DNA of 64,000 nucleotides from Chryseobacterium mulctrae (GCF_006175945.1 NZ_VAJL01000001.1:3791001-3855000); one strand, 5' to 3'; shown: positions 18,328-27,847, counted from the first letter of the stretch. Translations and numbers: made by a program. The notes: generated by a model not told the origin, from the letters alone.

Positions 18328-20610
18328 TTAAGGATTTGAAATAATCAGTGTTGAAGGAATATCCGACAACCAAAGACTTTTAGAGTCAATCAAACCTCGC
18401 CAGCTTTTTTTGCTGATTAACATTAAATCTTGAGACTGTAAAAACTCCTTTTCAATTTGTTTTTCGTTATATAAAGTGATGTGATTGGGTGCAACCTGTT
18501 CGATGCTTCTGATGAGTTCTTTCACTTCAATATTATTTCTGATCTGTCCTGCAACATCCAAAATAATAATCTGTGAATTGTTATTGTTAATCAGTCTTTT
18601 TGCATATTCAAGCAAATAAAAATCACTTAAATTAAAAATCGGAATGAATACTCTGTCTGCAGAATTAAAATCTCTGTCTACTAAAACTCCGACAGGAATA
18701 TTGGTGTTATCTAAAATCTGCAAAGTAGAGTCGTCGAATGGCGAATTGTTGAAAATATTGCTTTTTCCTTTTACGGTGTTCAATAATTTTTCAGGATTAA
18801 TAATTTTTGTGGTAAAACCTAAAAGTCTTCCGAGTAAACTTCCTTCGTACATTGATTTTCCGAGCATAATCAAAAGAAGATCATAATTTCCTTTGTTCGA
18901 AATATTCGTCAGATCATTTTCAATATCTGTAGAAGCTTTGAAAAGGGTAGTAACTTCAAGCTGAAGTTCCTGCGAAGTCTCGATCACATTTTTAAACTGC
19001 TCTTTCTCAAAGTTATCGATATCAAAAGCATGCAATTCATCAACAGGAGCGATATTCATTGCAGTTACACTTTTATTACCATTCATTTTATGCGTAAGAT
19101 TATCGGCAAGTTTCAGTAATGTACTTCCTGATTCTGGGGTTTCAAAAGATAAAAGAACCCTGTATTTTGAATCGTTTTCATCATGTTCCTCTTCTTCCAA
19201 TGACGATTTTTTGCCTTTAAAGAAATAATTAATAATATCAAGACAAGGCCCAGTCATAAAGGTGGTGAATAATGCCATGATGACCAACATCGTAAATAAT
19301 TCGGGGCCTAAAACTCCAAGGTCGTAACCGATGTTCAAAACGATAAGTTCGGTTAAACCTCTTGTATTCATCAATGCACCGATTGTAAGGCTGTCTTTCC
19401 AGCTTAGTTTTAAGAATTTAGCAGTTAAAGCACTTCCTACAAATTTTCCGATAACGGCTGTAAGAATAATAAATCCACCTATTTTCCAAAGATGTGGATC
19501 ATTTAATAACCCGATTTGTGTTCTTAAACCTGTAAATACAAAGAAAAGCGGAAGCAATAAAACCAAGGCAACATCCTCTATTTTTTCGATGAATAAGTTT
19601 CTGAATTTTACATTTTCAGGCATGATCGCACCTGCCATAAATGCTCCGAATAATGCATGGATTCCGATAACTTCTGTTGCATATGACGAAATAATAAGAA
19701 TTAAGAAAAATACAGCAACCAATGCTTTGCTGATAAAACCTTTGCCTTTCTGTGATTCTGCAATTCTGTGTAAGAATGGTCTTACCGCTTTAATCATTAT
19801 GAAAACATAAACAATCGCCATGATAATCACGAAAATTGATCCCGAAAAAGATCCTGCTTTTACCACTGCAATTACGGCAGCTAAAATACACCAGGCTGTA
19901 ATATCATCGGCTGCAGCACAGGTAATAACAACGGTTCCTATTTTTGTTTTATGTAAATTTCTTTCCTGTACAATTCTGGCGAGAACCGGAAATGCGGTAA
20001 TACTCATCGCAATCGCTATAAATAAGGCAAAGGAACTGAACTGAATTCCTTCCGGAGCAAATTCTTTATAAATAAAATAAGACAGACCAACTCCCAATGC
20101 AAAAGGAATGATGATACTTGCGTGGCTGATCACAACTGCATCGTGCGCTTTTTTTCTTAAAACGCTTAAATCAAGCTCCATTCCGACAATATACATGAAG
20201 AGAATCAAACCAATCTGACTTAAAAACTGTAAGTTTCCTAATGATTCTTTCGGAAAAATAAACGCTGAAAGTTCAGGAAAATATAATCCGAAAAGTGAAG
20301 GTCCTAAAACAATTCCTGCAATCATTTCTCCGATTACGGAAGGTTGTTTTAGTTTCACACAAATCCAGCCAAATAATTTTGCAACCAAAATAATGGTAAC
20401 AATCTGAGCCAGTAAAAGTGCTAAAGGATGATGCAGATTAGATAAAAAAGAATCGGTGAAATTTTCCCACATTGTATTCCCGGTAACTTTGCTTGGTGGA
20501 ATATTTTCTCCTATTTCCAGGGTTTTTCCTTCCACAAAAAACCAATACATCAATGCTGAGAAAAAGATAATCGTTGCTACATAAAAAATAATATTTCTAT
20601 ATTTCCCCAT
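18328..20610 (-). CDS. Cation:proton antiporter (CPA2/KefB-like) with cytoplasmic USP-like region
   Basis: This protein of about 760 residues starts with one helix, then a 12-13 helix CPA2 exchanger domain (about 60-440) with GLILFMYIVGMELD and ITCAAADDITAWCILA, the latter carrying the Asp pair of the ion-binding crossover helices. GALMNTRGLTELIVLN follows. A cytoplasmic tail of about 290 residues resembles universal-stress/nucleotide-binding domains (YRVLLSFETPESG ...). It probably exchanges Na+ or K+ for H+ at the inner membrane for pH or salt homeostasis. I start at ATG 20610 rather than the upstream in-frame TTG 20616. Confidence 0.88.
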   Translation of the reverse strand: MGKYRNIIFYVATIIFFSALMYWFFVEGKTLEIGENIPPSKVTGNTMWENFTDSFLSNLHHPLALLLAQIVTIILVAKLFGWICVKLKQPSVIGEMIAGIVLGPSLFGLYFPELSAFIFPKESLGNLQFLSQIGLILFMYIVGMELDLSVLRKKAHDAVVISHASIIIPFALGVGLSYFIYKEFAPEGIQFSSFALFIAIAMSITAFPVLARIVQERNLHKTKIGTVVITCAAADDITAWCILAAVIAVVKAGSFSGSIFVIIMAIVYVFIMIKAVRPFLHRIAESQKGKGFISKALVAVFFLILIISSYATEVIGIHALFGAFMAGAIMPENVKFRNLFIEKIEDVALVLLLPLFFVFTGLRTQIGLLNDPHLWKIGGFIILTAVIGKFVGSALTAKFLKLSWKDSLTIGALMNTRGLTELIVLNIGYDLGVLGPELFTMLVIMALFTTFMTGPCLDIINYFFKGKKSSLEEEEHDENDSKYRVLLSFETPESGSTLLKLADNLTHKMNGNKSVTAMNIAPVDELHAFDIDNFEKEQFKNVIETSQELQLEVTTLFKASTDIENDLTNISNKGNYDLLLIMLGKSMYEGSLLGRLLGFTTKIINPEKLLNTVKGKSNIFNNSPFDDSTLQILDNTNIPVGVLVDRDFNSADRVFIPIFNLSDFYLLEYAKRLINNNNSQIIILDVAGQIRNNIEVKELIRSIEQVAPNHITLYNEKQIEKEFLQSQDLMLISKKSWRGLIDSKSLWLSDIPSTLIISNP

Positions 20611-20742
20611 AATCAATTGTCATTTATTTGAGTGTAAATTTCTAAAGAATAAACGGATGTAAAAACTTGTTTTTTTTGAAATGTAACGAATACACAGAAT
20701 AATGTAATGAAAAGAACAGATCTGTAATTTAACCTTGGCGAT

Positions 20743-20775
20743 AAAAAAATCCCTTTCAGAAACTAAAAGGGATTT
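20743..20775 (-). terminator. Rho-independent terminator
   Basis: A 10-bp stem (AAATCCCTTT / AAAGGGATTT) followed on the minus strand by a T7 run ends the oxidoreductase gene. Confidence 0.8.
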
Positions 20776-20835
20776 GTAATGTTTTTATAATTATATTATC
20801 AGAATGATAAATGTAAATTGTAATCTGATTAAAAA

Positions 20836-21798
20836 TTAAGAAATCAGTTTCATAATTTCTAAAGCTACTTTCAACGCTTCGGTTCCGTCTTCCAAAGAAA
20901 CTTCTACATTTTTATCTTCTAAAATGGCATCAGCAAAAGAATTTAATTCATCTAAAATCGCATTGTTTGCCTGAATATTTGGATATTCAAATAAGATCTG
21001 ATTTTTTTCACCTTCCGCATTTTCAATAATCATATCAAATGGAGTAGGGTTTTCAGGAGCATCTTTCATTCTGATCACCTCAGCTTTTTTCTCTAAGAAA
21101 TCAACAGAAATATAAGCGTCTTTCTGGAAAAAACGACTTTTTCTCATCGCTTTCATAGAAATTCTTGATGTCGTTAAATTGGCAACACAACCGTTTTCAA
21201 ACTCAATTCTTGCATTGGTAATATCCGGAGTTTTGCTTACTACACAAACGCCGCTTGCATGAATGTTTTTTACTTTTGATTTTACAACGCTCAACAAAAT
21301 ATCAAGATCGTGAATCATTAAGTCTAAAACTACAGAAACATCAGTTCCACGCGGATTAAATTCTGCCAAACGGTGAATTTCAATAAACATAGGATTCTGA
21401 ATGTAATCTTTTGCTCCAATAAATGCAGGATTGTATCTTTCAACGTGACCAACCTGTGCTTTGATGCCGTTTTCACGACATTTTGAAAGGATTTCTTCAG
21501 CTTGTTCCAAAGTTTGAGTCACAGGTTTTTCAATGAAAAAATGAAGACCTTTTTCGATAGCTTTCAGGGCATAATCATAATGATAAAGTGTTGGTGTTAC
21601 AATATCCAACATTTCAATCTGATCTAATAATTCATCAAAATTTTCAAAATATTTATATCCGAATTCAGCTTCTAGCTTTCTTCCGTTTTCTACATCTTTA
21701 TCGTGGAAACCTACGAAATCGTATTTATCTGACTGATTAAGAAGTCTTAAATGTATTTTTCCCAAATGTCCGGCGCCTACCAAACCTGCTTTTAACAT
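20836..21798 (-). CDS. Gfo/Idh/MocA family oxidoreductase
   Basis: This 320-residue NAD(P)-dependent dehydrogenase has an N-terminal Rossmann fold (GLVGAGHLGKIHLR). Its FIEKPVT motif carries the conserved Lys-Pro of the family, and the substrate domain includes NPRGTDVSVVLDLMIHDLD with the catalytic-region His. Such enzymes oxidise or reduce sugar, inositol or amino-sugar derivatives. The substrate cannot be read from sequence, although the HDLD arrangement is like WlbA/UDP-sugar oxidases. It is divergent to pcm with a 120-bp shared upstream region. Confidence 0.88.
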   Translation of the reverse strand: MLKAGLVGAGHLGKIHLRLLNQSDKYDFVGFHDKDVENGRKLEAEFGYKYFENFDELLDQIEMLDIVTPTLYHYDYALKAIEKGLHFFIEKPVTQTLEQAEEILSKCRENGIKAQVGHVERYNPAFIGAKDYIQNPMFIEIHRLAEFNPRGTDVSVVLDLMIHDLDILLSVVKSKVKNIHASGVCVVSKTPDITNARIEFENGCVANLTTSRISMKAMRKSRFFQKDAYISVDFLEKKAEVIRMKDAPENPTPFDMIIENAEGEKNQILFEYPNIQANNAILDELNSFADAILEDKNVEVSLEDGTEALKVALEIMKLIS

Positions 21799-21861
21799 AG
21801 CGTTGTAATTTTTGTAAAGATAATAATTTTAGGTATTAAGAAATAGATGATAGGTTTTAGG

Positions 21862-21892
21862 TTGATAAGTATTGATTGTTTTTTTACTTTTG
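21862..21892 (+). promoter_or_regulatory. Bacteroidota promoter for pcm
   Basis: TTG (21862-21864) is followed after 20 bp by TACTTTTG (21885-21892), matching TAnnTTTG, 28 bp before the start codon. Confidence 0.65.
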
Positions 21893-21920
21893 TAGCTACA
21901 CTATCTAATAACTGTTGATG

Positions 21921-22571
21921 ATGCATGATTCGTTTGTACATAAAGGGAAAAGAAAAAATTTGGTTGAATATCTCAGACATAAGATTGGGATTTCGGATGA
22001 GAATGTACTTTCTGCAATAAATGAAGTACCAAGACATCTTTTTATTGAAAGTATTTTTGAAGATTTTGCATACGAAGATCGTGCTTTTCCGATATTGGCA
22101 CATCAGACGATTTCCCATCCTTCAACAGTAGCAGAACAGTCTGAACTTCTGCAGGTAAAACCGGGAGAAAAAGTGCTTGAAATAGGAACAGGTTGTGGTT
22201 ACCAAACTGCTGTTTTATTAGCAATGAAAGCTTTAGTTTATACGGTTGAAAGACAGAAAGATCTTTTCGATTTTTCTAAAAAGAAACTGAGAGAAATGCA
22301 TTTGTATCCCAAGTTTCAGAGTTTTGGTGATGGCTTTGCCGGACTTCCTACTTTTGCCCCTTTCGATAAAATTATCGTGACTTGCGGAGCTGCTGTTTTA
22401 CCGACAGAATTATTGAAGCAATTAAAAGTAGGTGGAAAAATGGTCATTCCTTTGGGACCGACTGATCAACAGGTTTTATACCGGTTTACAAAAATTTCTC
22501 CTACAGAAATTGAAAAAGAAGAATTTGGAGCTTATAAGTTTGTACCGATGCTGAATAATACGAATCAGTAA
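21921..22571 (+). CDS. pcm: Protein-L-isoaspartate O-methyltransferase
   Basis: This enzyme of about 216 residues transfers methyl from SAM to isoaspartyl residues, starting repair of damaged proteins. The family landmarks are present: an RHLFIES segment, QTISHPSTVAEQSELL, the SAM motif VLEIGTGCGYQTAVL, and IIVTCGAA with a KVGGKMVIPLG strand. Two consecutive ATGs (21918, 21921) and a TTG just upstream give start ambiguity of one to two residues; I use MHDSFVHKGK. The KOW gene starts immediately after its stop, so the two are translationally linked. Confidence 0.93.
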   Translation: MHDSFVHKGKRKNLVEYLRHKIGISDENVLSAINEVPRHLFIESIFEDFAYEDRAFPILAHQTISHPSTVAEQSELLQVKPGEKVLEIGTGCGYQTAVLLAMKALVYTVERQKDLFDFSKKKLREMHLYPKFQSFGDGFAGLPTFAPFDKIIVTCGAAVLPTELLKQLKVGGKMVIPLGPTDQQVLYRFTKISPTEIEKEEFGAYKFVPMLNNTNQ

Positions 22572-22757
22572 ATGATGGACTTATCAGATTTGAAAGATGG
22601 AGTATCTTGTAAAGTAATCGCAGGAACACATAAAGGGAAAGAAGGAACTGTACATGACATTAAGACAAGTAAATCAGGAGAAATTACAATCACCGTGAAA
22701 CAAGATAATGGTGTACGTTTTAAAACTTTGGCAAGGAGTGTAGAAATTCAAAAATAA
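22572..22757 (+). CDS. KOW-domain small protein
   Basis: This 61-residue protein is almost entirely one KOW motif (CKVIAGTHKGKEGTV followed by beta strands and an RFKTLARSVEI end), the small SH3-like barrel of NusG and ribosomal protein L24. It probably binds RNA or a ribosome/RNA polymerase partner. Its ATG abuts the pcm stop, and a DUF1801 gene starts 5 bp after its own stop, so the three form one operon. No wider domain is present, which is unusual for KOW proteins outside ribosomes. Confidence 0.8.
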   Translation: MMDLSDLKDGVSCKVIAGTHKGKEGTVHDIKTSKSGEITITVKQDNGVRFKTLARSVEIQK

Positions 22758-22762
22758 GTATC

Positions 22763-23158
22763 ATGATTCCCAATGAAATTACTTCCTACAATAATTCTCA
22801 ATCTGAAAACGAGATTGGAATTTGTGAAAAAATTGCATTCATAATTGATGAAAATCTTGAAGGAGCCGAATCTAAGATCTGGCATGCTCATCCAGTTTGG
22901 TTTTTAGAAGGAAATCCAATTGTGGGTTATAGCAAACAGAAAAAGGGAATTCGTCTGATGTTTTGGAGTGGAAAATCTTTTAATGAAGAACAATTAAATG
23001 TAGAAGGTGAAAAATTTCAGGATGCCTCTGTATTTTATAATAATGTGAATGAAATAAATGAAACTGATATTTTGCGTTGGCTTAAAAAATCTGCTGAAAT
23101 ACAGTGGGATTATAAAAATATTGTAAAAAGAAAAGGCGAATTGATCAGACTGAAATAA
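22763..23158 (+). CDS. DUF1801 domain protein
   Basis: This 131-residue protein matches DUF1801 (YdhG-like fold): KIWHAHPVWFLEGNPIVGYSK, IRLMFWSGKSF and a terminal IQWDYKNIVKRKGEL. Proteins of this group are small, soluble and of unsettled function, some being related to the frataxin-like or iron-chaperone fold. It is the last gene of the pcm-KOW operon and is followed by a hairpin terminator. Confidence 0.82.
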   Translation: MIPNEITSYNNSQSENEIGICEKIAFIIDENLEGAESKIWHAHPVWFLEGNPIVGYSKQKKGIRLMFWSGKSFNEEQLNVEGEKFQDASVFYNNVNEINETDILRWLKKSAEIQWDYKNIVKRKGELIRLK

Positions 23159-23251
23159 TTTGTTTAAAAGATTAATCTGAGATTTTTCGGAATGAAAATT
23201 GGACTTTAATTTGAATGAAATCAAAAAAATAAGTCAATAATAATTAATAAG

Positions 23252-23284
23252 AACCTCACTTGTAAAAGTCGTGAGGTTTTTATT
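23252..23284 (+). terminator. Rho-independent terminator
   Basis: An 8-bp stem (AACCTCAC / GTGAGGTT) with an 11-nt loop is followed by a T run, 94 bp after the DUF1801 gene. Confidence 0.75.
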
Positions 23285-23301
23285 TGTCTAAAAAATAAAT
23301 A

Positions 23302-24270
23302 ATGAAAGTTTTTATAAACAAAAGAATTCCCGAAACAGGAATTACAATGCTGAAAGAAGCCGGTTTGGAAGTTACAATTCCGGAAAATGATGATCCGTCA
23401 CGTGAAGAATGGCTACAATATTGTAAAAATACAGACGCCATTTTAAATGTCGGTGCCAATGCATTTGATCATGAATTTTTCGAGCAATGTCCTAATGTAA
23501 AAGCCATTGCTTTGTTCAGTGTAGGTTTTGATCATGTTGATATTAAAGAAGCCAGTAAAAGAAATATTCCGATAGGAAATACGCCGGATGTTTTGAGTCG
23601 GGCGACTTCAGATGTTGCATTTTTATTGATGCAATCGGTTTCCAGAAGAGCGAGTTTTTATTTTCAAAAAGTAAAAGATGGAAACTGGGGAAATTTTGAT
23701 CCGCTTTATGAGCTTGGTCAGGAATTGTACGGTAAAACGTTGGGTATTTTTGGTTTAGGTAGAATCGGTTTTGAAATGGCTGAAAAATGCAAAAAAGCTT
23801 TCGGAATGAATATAATTTATCACAATAGAAATCATAATGAAGAAGCCGAAAAAGAACTTGATGCAAAATATGTTTCTTTCGATGAATTGATCGAGCAATC
23901 GGATGTTTTGAGTATTCATGCCAATTTTAAACCTGAACAAAGCAATCTTTTCAACGCTTCAGTTTTTGAAAGGATGAGAAAGAATGCCATTTTTGTGAAT
24001 ACAGCAAGAGGAGGTTTTCATAATCAGAAAGATTTGTATCAGGCTTTGGTATCCGGACAGATTTGGGGCGCCGGTTTAGATGTTACCAATCCTGAACCTA
24101 TTGAAGATAATGATCCGATTTTACAGTTGCCGAATGTTTGCGTTCTTCCACATATTGGTTCGGCAACGATCGAAGCCAGAAACGGAATGGCAAGATTAGC
24201 GGCAGAAAATATTATTGCTTTTTCTAAAGGTGAAAAAATGCCGCATATTGCAAATCCAGAAGTGTATTAA
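23302..24270 (+). CDS. D-isomer-specific 2-hydroxyacid dehydrogenase (GhrB/glyoxylate reductase type)
   Basis: This 322-residue NAD(P)-dependent enzyme reduces 2-oxoacids such as glyoxylate or hydroxypyruvate. The Rossmann dinucleotide motif is GIFGLGRIGFEMA. The catalytic Arg lies in VNTARGGF, the Glu in GLDVTNPEPI and the His in LPHIGSAT, so the triad is complete. Its SVGFDHVDIKEA segment is typical of the family. Substrate choice cannot be decided by sequence alone. It is monocistronic, with hairpins or gaps either side. Confidence 0.9.
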   Translation: MKVFINKRIPETGITMLKEAGLEVTIPENDDPSREEWLQYCKNTDAILNVGANAFDHEFFEQCPNVKAIALFSVGFDHVDIKEASKRNIPIGNTPDVLSRATSDVAFLLMQSVSRRASFYFQKVKDGNWGNFDPLYELGQELYGKTLGIFGLGRIGFEMAEKCKKAFGMNIIYHNRNHNEEAEKELDAKYVSFDELIEQSDVLSIHANFKPEQSNLFNASVFERMRKNAIFVNTARGGFHNQKDLYQALVSGQIWGAGLDVTNPEPIEDNDPILQLPNVCVLPHIGSATIEARNGMARLAAENIIAFSKGEKMPHIANPEVY

Positions 24271-24429
24271 ATTTGAGATTTAAGGTTTGAAATTTGGAAT
24301 TTGATTTCGATTTGGGAAATTTTGAAAAAAAAGGTACAATTTTCAACTTGATTCTTTCAACTTTTTCCTTGGCTCTTTAAAAAATGGACTCATTTTTGTC
24401 TATTCTTTAATAACACTAAAATAAATATT

Positions 24430-24729
24430 ATGATAGCTGAAGATAACAAAAACGAACAAGACAGAAAACTGGAGGAGATGGATTACAAACCAAGTGAAGA
24501 TATCTTCAACAAAGAAAAACACATTCCTTTGGATGGAGACGGAAATCCTATCATCAATCCCGGTCATGTTAATGATGGAATGCCTTATGGCTTAGATATT
24601 CCGGGAGCAGAAGATGATGATAATTTCGAACAAATCACAGACCAGCTTCCTGATGAAGAAAATAATCTATACAGCAGAAGCGATAATGAAGATGATCACG
24701 AAGAAGAGAATGAAGATATTATAAGTTAA
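24430..24729 (+). CDS. Small acidic protein of unknown function
   Basis: This 99-residue, very acidic protein is rich in Asp, Glu and Asn (C-terminal EDDHEEENED) and has no hydrophobic segment. A central DGNPIINPGHVNDGMPYGLDIPGAEDD block looks conserved in character and may be a short linear or metal-binding stretch. It is probably soluble and largely disordered. I recognise no characterised family. A clear terminator follows, supporting a real transcription unit. Confidence 0.65.
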   Translation: MIAEDNKNEQDRKLEEMDYKPSEDIFNKEKHIPLDGDGNPIINPGHVNDGMPYGLDIPGAEDDDNFEQITDQLPDEENNLYSRSDNEDDHEEENEDIIS

Positions 24730-24732
24730 AAT

Positions 24733-24768
24733 ACAAATCCCCGCAAAATTGATAGCGGGGATTTGTGT
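24733..24768 (+). terminator. Rho-independent terminator
   Basis: A 12-bp GC-rich stem (ACAAATCCCCGC / GCGGGGATTTGT) with a 10-nt loop; T-rich DNA on both sides allows use from both convergent genes. Confidence 0.85.
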
Positions 24769-24805
24769 GTTTAGAAGAGTGTTTTTTCCAATTTATAGTG
24801 CATTG

Positions 24806-25342
24806 TTATTCAGATTTTCTTTTATAATAAAGCTGAATCAGTCCCGTTTCGTATGTTTTTACACTAACAAACTGGAGCTCTTGTTCTGGTCTTCCGTCTT
24901 TAAAAAGCCTGGTTCCATCGCCTAATAAAACAGGAACAACAGAAATTATAAACTCATCAACTAAGTTGTTCTTTAATAGTTCGTTTATTATTTCTGATCC
25001 TCCGTCACAATAAATATTTTTTCCTTTTTCAGATTGTAGTTGTTTCACCAAATCAGTCAGGTTTCCTGTGTAAAAAGTAGTTCTTCCCACATTGGGTCTT
25101 TCAGTCCTTGTAATCACGTAGACATCTCTTTTTCCGTTATCATAATGAGATGTCCCTATTTCTTTAAGCACATAATCATAAGTTTTTCTTCCGATAATTA
25201 AGGTATCAATGGTTTCGGTAAATTCTGTATAACCATAATCTTCGCCTTCTTTTTCTACGATTTTTAAGAAACTGAGATCATCATTCGGTTTAGCAATATA
25301 ACCGTCTAAACTTGTGGCAATAAAAAGAGACACTTTTCGCAT
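24806..25342 (-). CDS. Dihydrofolate reductase family (RibD C-terminal-like) protein
   Basis: This 178-residue protein has the DHFR/RibD reductase fold: an N-terminal FIATSLDGYIAK strand-loop, IIGRKTYDYV, YCDGGSEIINELL with the Gly-Gly NADPH-binding turn, and DEFIISVVPVLLGDG. YwjB/YyaP-like proteins of this type are probably NADPH-dependent reductases of uncertain substrate; they are not the essential DHFR. The gene is alone on the minus strand. The upstream gap of 320 bp to the S9 peptidase contains only AT-rich DNA and that gene's promoter. Confidence 0.87.
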   Translation of the reverse strand: MRKVSLFIATSLDGYIAKPNDDLSFLKIVEKEGEDYGYTEFTETIDTLIIGRKTYDYVLKEIGTSHYDNGKRDVYVITRTERPNVGRTTFYTGNLTDLVKQLQSEKGKNIYCDGGSEIINELLKNNLVDEFIISVVPVLLGDGTRLFKDGRPEQELQFVSVKTYETGLIQLYYKRKSE

Positions 25343-25663
25343 GGTTTTGTATTTATTTTAAGGTTAATAATATTTTGTCACAATACGATATTGATAATCG
25401 TAAAAATACATGTTTGTAAAAGTATGTGTAGCTTTTAGATTTTATAAATTTTGTATCTGTTTTTTAATTGAAAACGAGCTTGGAAATTAATGTAATTCGT
25501 AATTAATGATAATGAAGAGAAATACAATTTGAAAAGATTCAAAACTTATTCTTCTAATTTTTTCGCTTCTTTTTATTTTAAATATTAACTTTGGCAATCT
25601 TTGAATAATAAAAGAGCCGAGGTGATTTCAAAATCCCGAAAGCTCATAAAAATAGTACAGAAT

Positions 25664-27658
25664 ATGAAACTTAAGTACAGTCTGCTCGCTTTGGCAGCGC
25701 CTTTCTTAATGAATGCACAACAACTCATGACACCTGAAATCCTTTGGACTTTGAAAAAAGTAGGAGTGCAGGCTGTTTCTCCCGATCAATCGTCGCTGAT
25801 TTATAAAGTCGGACAGGTTGATTTAAAAACTGAAAAAACAAAAAACGAAAATTATTTCCTGAATGTTATCAATAATCAGTCTTCTAAAATTGATTTAGGT
25901 AAAAAAGCTTTATTTCAGTGGGATAAAAACGGACTTTACGCTCAGGAAGGTGAGAAAATTTATCTTTCAAAAGACAGTGGGAAAACGTGGGCAGAATTTT
26001 ACACCATCGGTGAAGCTGATAACATCGTTATTTCGCCGGATGGAAAGAAAATTGCTTTCAGCAAGCAGGTTTTGGTAGAAAAACTGATGGGGAAAGACAA
26101 ATATGAAGATACTCCAAAAACGACTGCACAAGTTTATACAGATCTAAATCACAGACACTGGGATTATTTTAATGAAGGAAAATACAATCACGTTTTTGTG
26201 GTTAATACTTCTTCAAGTGTAGATTCTGCTAAAGATTTGTTGGAAGGGAAAACTTGGGACTCTCCACAAAGGCCTTTCGGTGGAGCGGAAGATTTTGTTT
26301 TTAGTCCAGATTCTTCACAGCTTTTATATGTTACAAAACCTAAAAGTGGCAAAGAATATTCTACAAGTACAAACACCGATATTTTTGCTTACGATTTAGC
26401 TTCAGCAACAACAAAAAATTTAACAGAAGGAATGATGGGTTATGATGTTAATCCAAAATTTTCACCAGATGGAAAATGGTTGTTGTGGCAAAGTATGGAA
26501 CACGAAGGATACGAAGCCGATAAAAATGATATTGTGGTAATGGACTGGAAAACCGGTGCAAAAAGCAATATGACAGGAAACTGGGACGAAAGCGTAACCG
26601 GAACTACATTCTGGAGCAGCGATTCTAAAAGTATCTATTTTAATGCAGCATTTCGTGGAACCGTTCAGTTATTTTCTGTAGATCTTAAAAATGCAAAAGT
26701 AAGTCAGATTACAAAAGGGAATTTTGATGTAAGTGATATTTTTGCAGAAGGAAAAAAATCTCTTTTAGTTTCAAAAACGGATATCAATCACGGTGCAGAA
26801 TTGTTCTCAGTAAATCTTAAAAACGGAGAATTAAGTCAGGTTACAGATGTCAATAAAGATACTTATGCAAAATTAGCACAGGGTAAATCTGAATTGAAAA
26901 TGGTAAAAACTTCAGACGGAAAAGAAATGGGAGTGTGGTTTCATTACCCTCCAAACTTCGATCCGAATAAAAAATATCCAACTTTATTGTATTGTCAGGG
27001 AGGTCCACAATCTGGATTAACCCAATTTTTCAGCACAAGATGGAATTTTGCATTAATGGCTGCAAACGGTTATATTGTTGTTGCGCCAAACCGTCGCGGA
27101 ATGCCGGGTTGGGGAACCAAATGGAATGAAGAAATCTCAAGAGATTGGGGTGGACAACCGATGAGGGATTATTTGGCAGCAACAGATTATGCTAAAACTT
27201 TCCCTTATGTAGATAGTGAAAGAGTTGCAGCTGTAGGAGCAAGTTACGGAGGGTACAGCGTATTTATGTTAGCTGGAATTCATGAGAATAGATTCAAAAC
27301 ATTCATCGCTCACGACGGATTATTTGATATGAAATCTTGGTATTTAACAACAGAAGAGCTTTGGTTTGCGAACTGGGATCTTGGTTCGCCTTGGGAAAAA
27401 CCTCTACCAAAAGCATATACAGAATTTAATCCAAGCAATTTTGTAGAAAAATGGAATAAACCAATTATGATTATTCAGGGTGGAATTGATTTTAGAGTAC
27501 CATACGAGCAAGGTCAGGAAGCCTTTCAATCTGCAAAGTTAAGAGGCTTAAAATCTAAATTAGTATATTTTCCGAACGAAAACCACTGGGTTCTTCATCC
27601 ACAAAACGGTTTAGTTTGGCAGAGAGAATTTTTTGATTGGCTAAAAGAAACTTTGTAG
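25664..27658 (+). CDS. Secreted S9 family dipeptidyl/oligopeptidase (DPP5-like)
   Basis: This 664-residue periplasmic serine peptidase has a signal peptide ending at MNAQQ, a WD/PD40-like beta-propeller (about 30-400), and a C-terminal alpha/beta hydrolase domain. The catalytic triad is S527 in GASYGG, D609 in QGGIDFRVP and H641 in NENHWV. Architecture and a PNRRGMPGWG loop resemble bacterial DPP5-type exopeptidases that release dipeptides for amino-acid uptake. The reading frame extends upstream to TTG 25601, but ATG 25664 begins the signal peptide. A TAACTTTG -7 box (25586-25593) supports transcription starting just upstream. Confidence 0.9.
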   Translation: MKLKYSLLALAAPFLMNAQQLMTPEILWTLKKVGVQAVSPDQSSLIYKVGQVDLKTEKTKNENYFLNVINNQSSKIDLGKKALFQWDKNGLYAQEGEKIYLSKDSGKTWAEFYTIGEADNIVISPDGKKIAFSKQVLVEKLMGKDKYEDTPKTTAQVYTDLNHRHWDYFNEGKYNHVFVVNTSSSVDSAKDLLEGKTWDSPQRPFGGAEDFVFSPDSSQLLYVTKPKSGKEYSTSTNTDIFAYDLASATTKNLTEGMMGYDVNPKFSPDGKWLLWQSMEHEGYEADKNDIVVMDWKTGAKSNMTGNWDESVTGTTFWSSDSKSIYFNAAFRGTVQLFSVDLKNAKVSQITKGNFDVSDIFAEGKKSLLVSKTDINHGAELFSVNLKNGELSQVTDVNKDTYAKLAQGKSELKMVKTSDGKEMGVWFHYPPNFDPNKKYPTLLYCQGGPQSGLTQFFSTRWNFALMAANGYIVVAPNRRGMPGWGTKWNEEISRDWGGQPMRDYLAATDYAKTFPYVDSERVAAVGASYGGYSVFMLAGIHENRFKTFIAHDGLFDMKSWYLTTEELWFANWDLGSPWEKPLPKAYTEFNPSNFVEKWNKPIMIIQGGIDFRVPYEQGQEAFQSAKLRGLKSKLVYFPNENHWVLHPQNGLVWQREFFDWLKETL

Positions 27659-27673
27659 AAAATGTTTTCACTC

Positions 27674-27735
27674 TAATTCCCCTCCTTTGGAGACGTGGAT
27701 AAATTTTCAAAGAAAATTTAGACGGGGTGGTTTTT
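27674..27735. repeat. CCCCTCCTTTGGAG-type intergenic repeat
   Basis: The element has two small hairpins: CTCC-TTT-GGAG (27682-27692) and AAATTTT-CAAAG-AAAATTT (27701-27719). It ends in GACGGGGTGGTTTTT. This pattern of CCCCTCC ... GGGGTGG is a dispersed repeat type seen in many Bacteroidota intergenic regions. Confidence 0.5.
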
Positions 27736-27776
27736 AATATTCTCAATATTTATAATACTATATAAATTATCAATAG

Positions 27777-27800
27777 AAGCGGGCTTTAGCCCGCTTTTTG
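27777..27800 (+). terminator. Rho-independent terminator / GCGGGCT hairpin
   Basis: AAGCGGGCT / AGCCCGCTT forms a 9-bp stem with a 2-nt loop followed by TTT, downstream of the S9 peptidase. Confidence 0.8.
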
Positions 27801-27847
27801 TTTTTAAATATTCTTAAAGCTTTAGCCAAAATTTATATATTTGAATC

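Noticed and set aside
21792..22224. Minus-strand ORFs overlapping the start of pcm
   Set aside because: They lie over a well-conserved methyltransferase in the opposite strand and show no family features.
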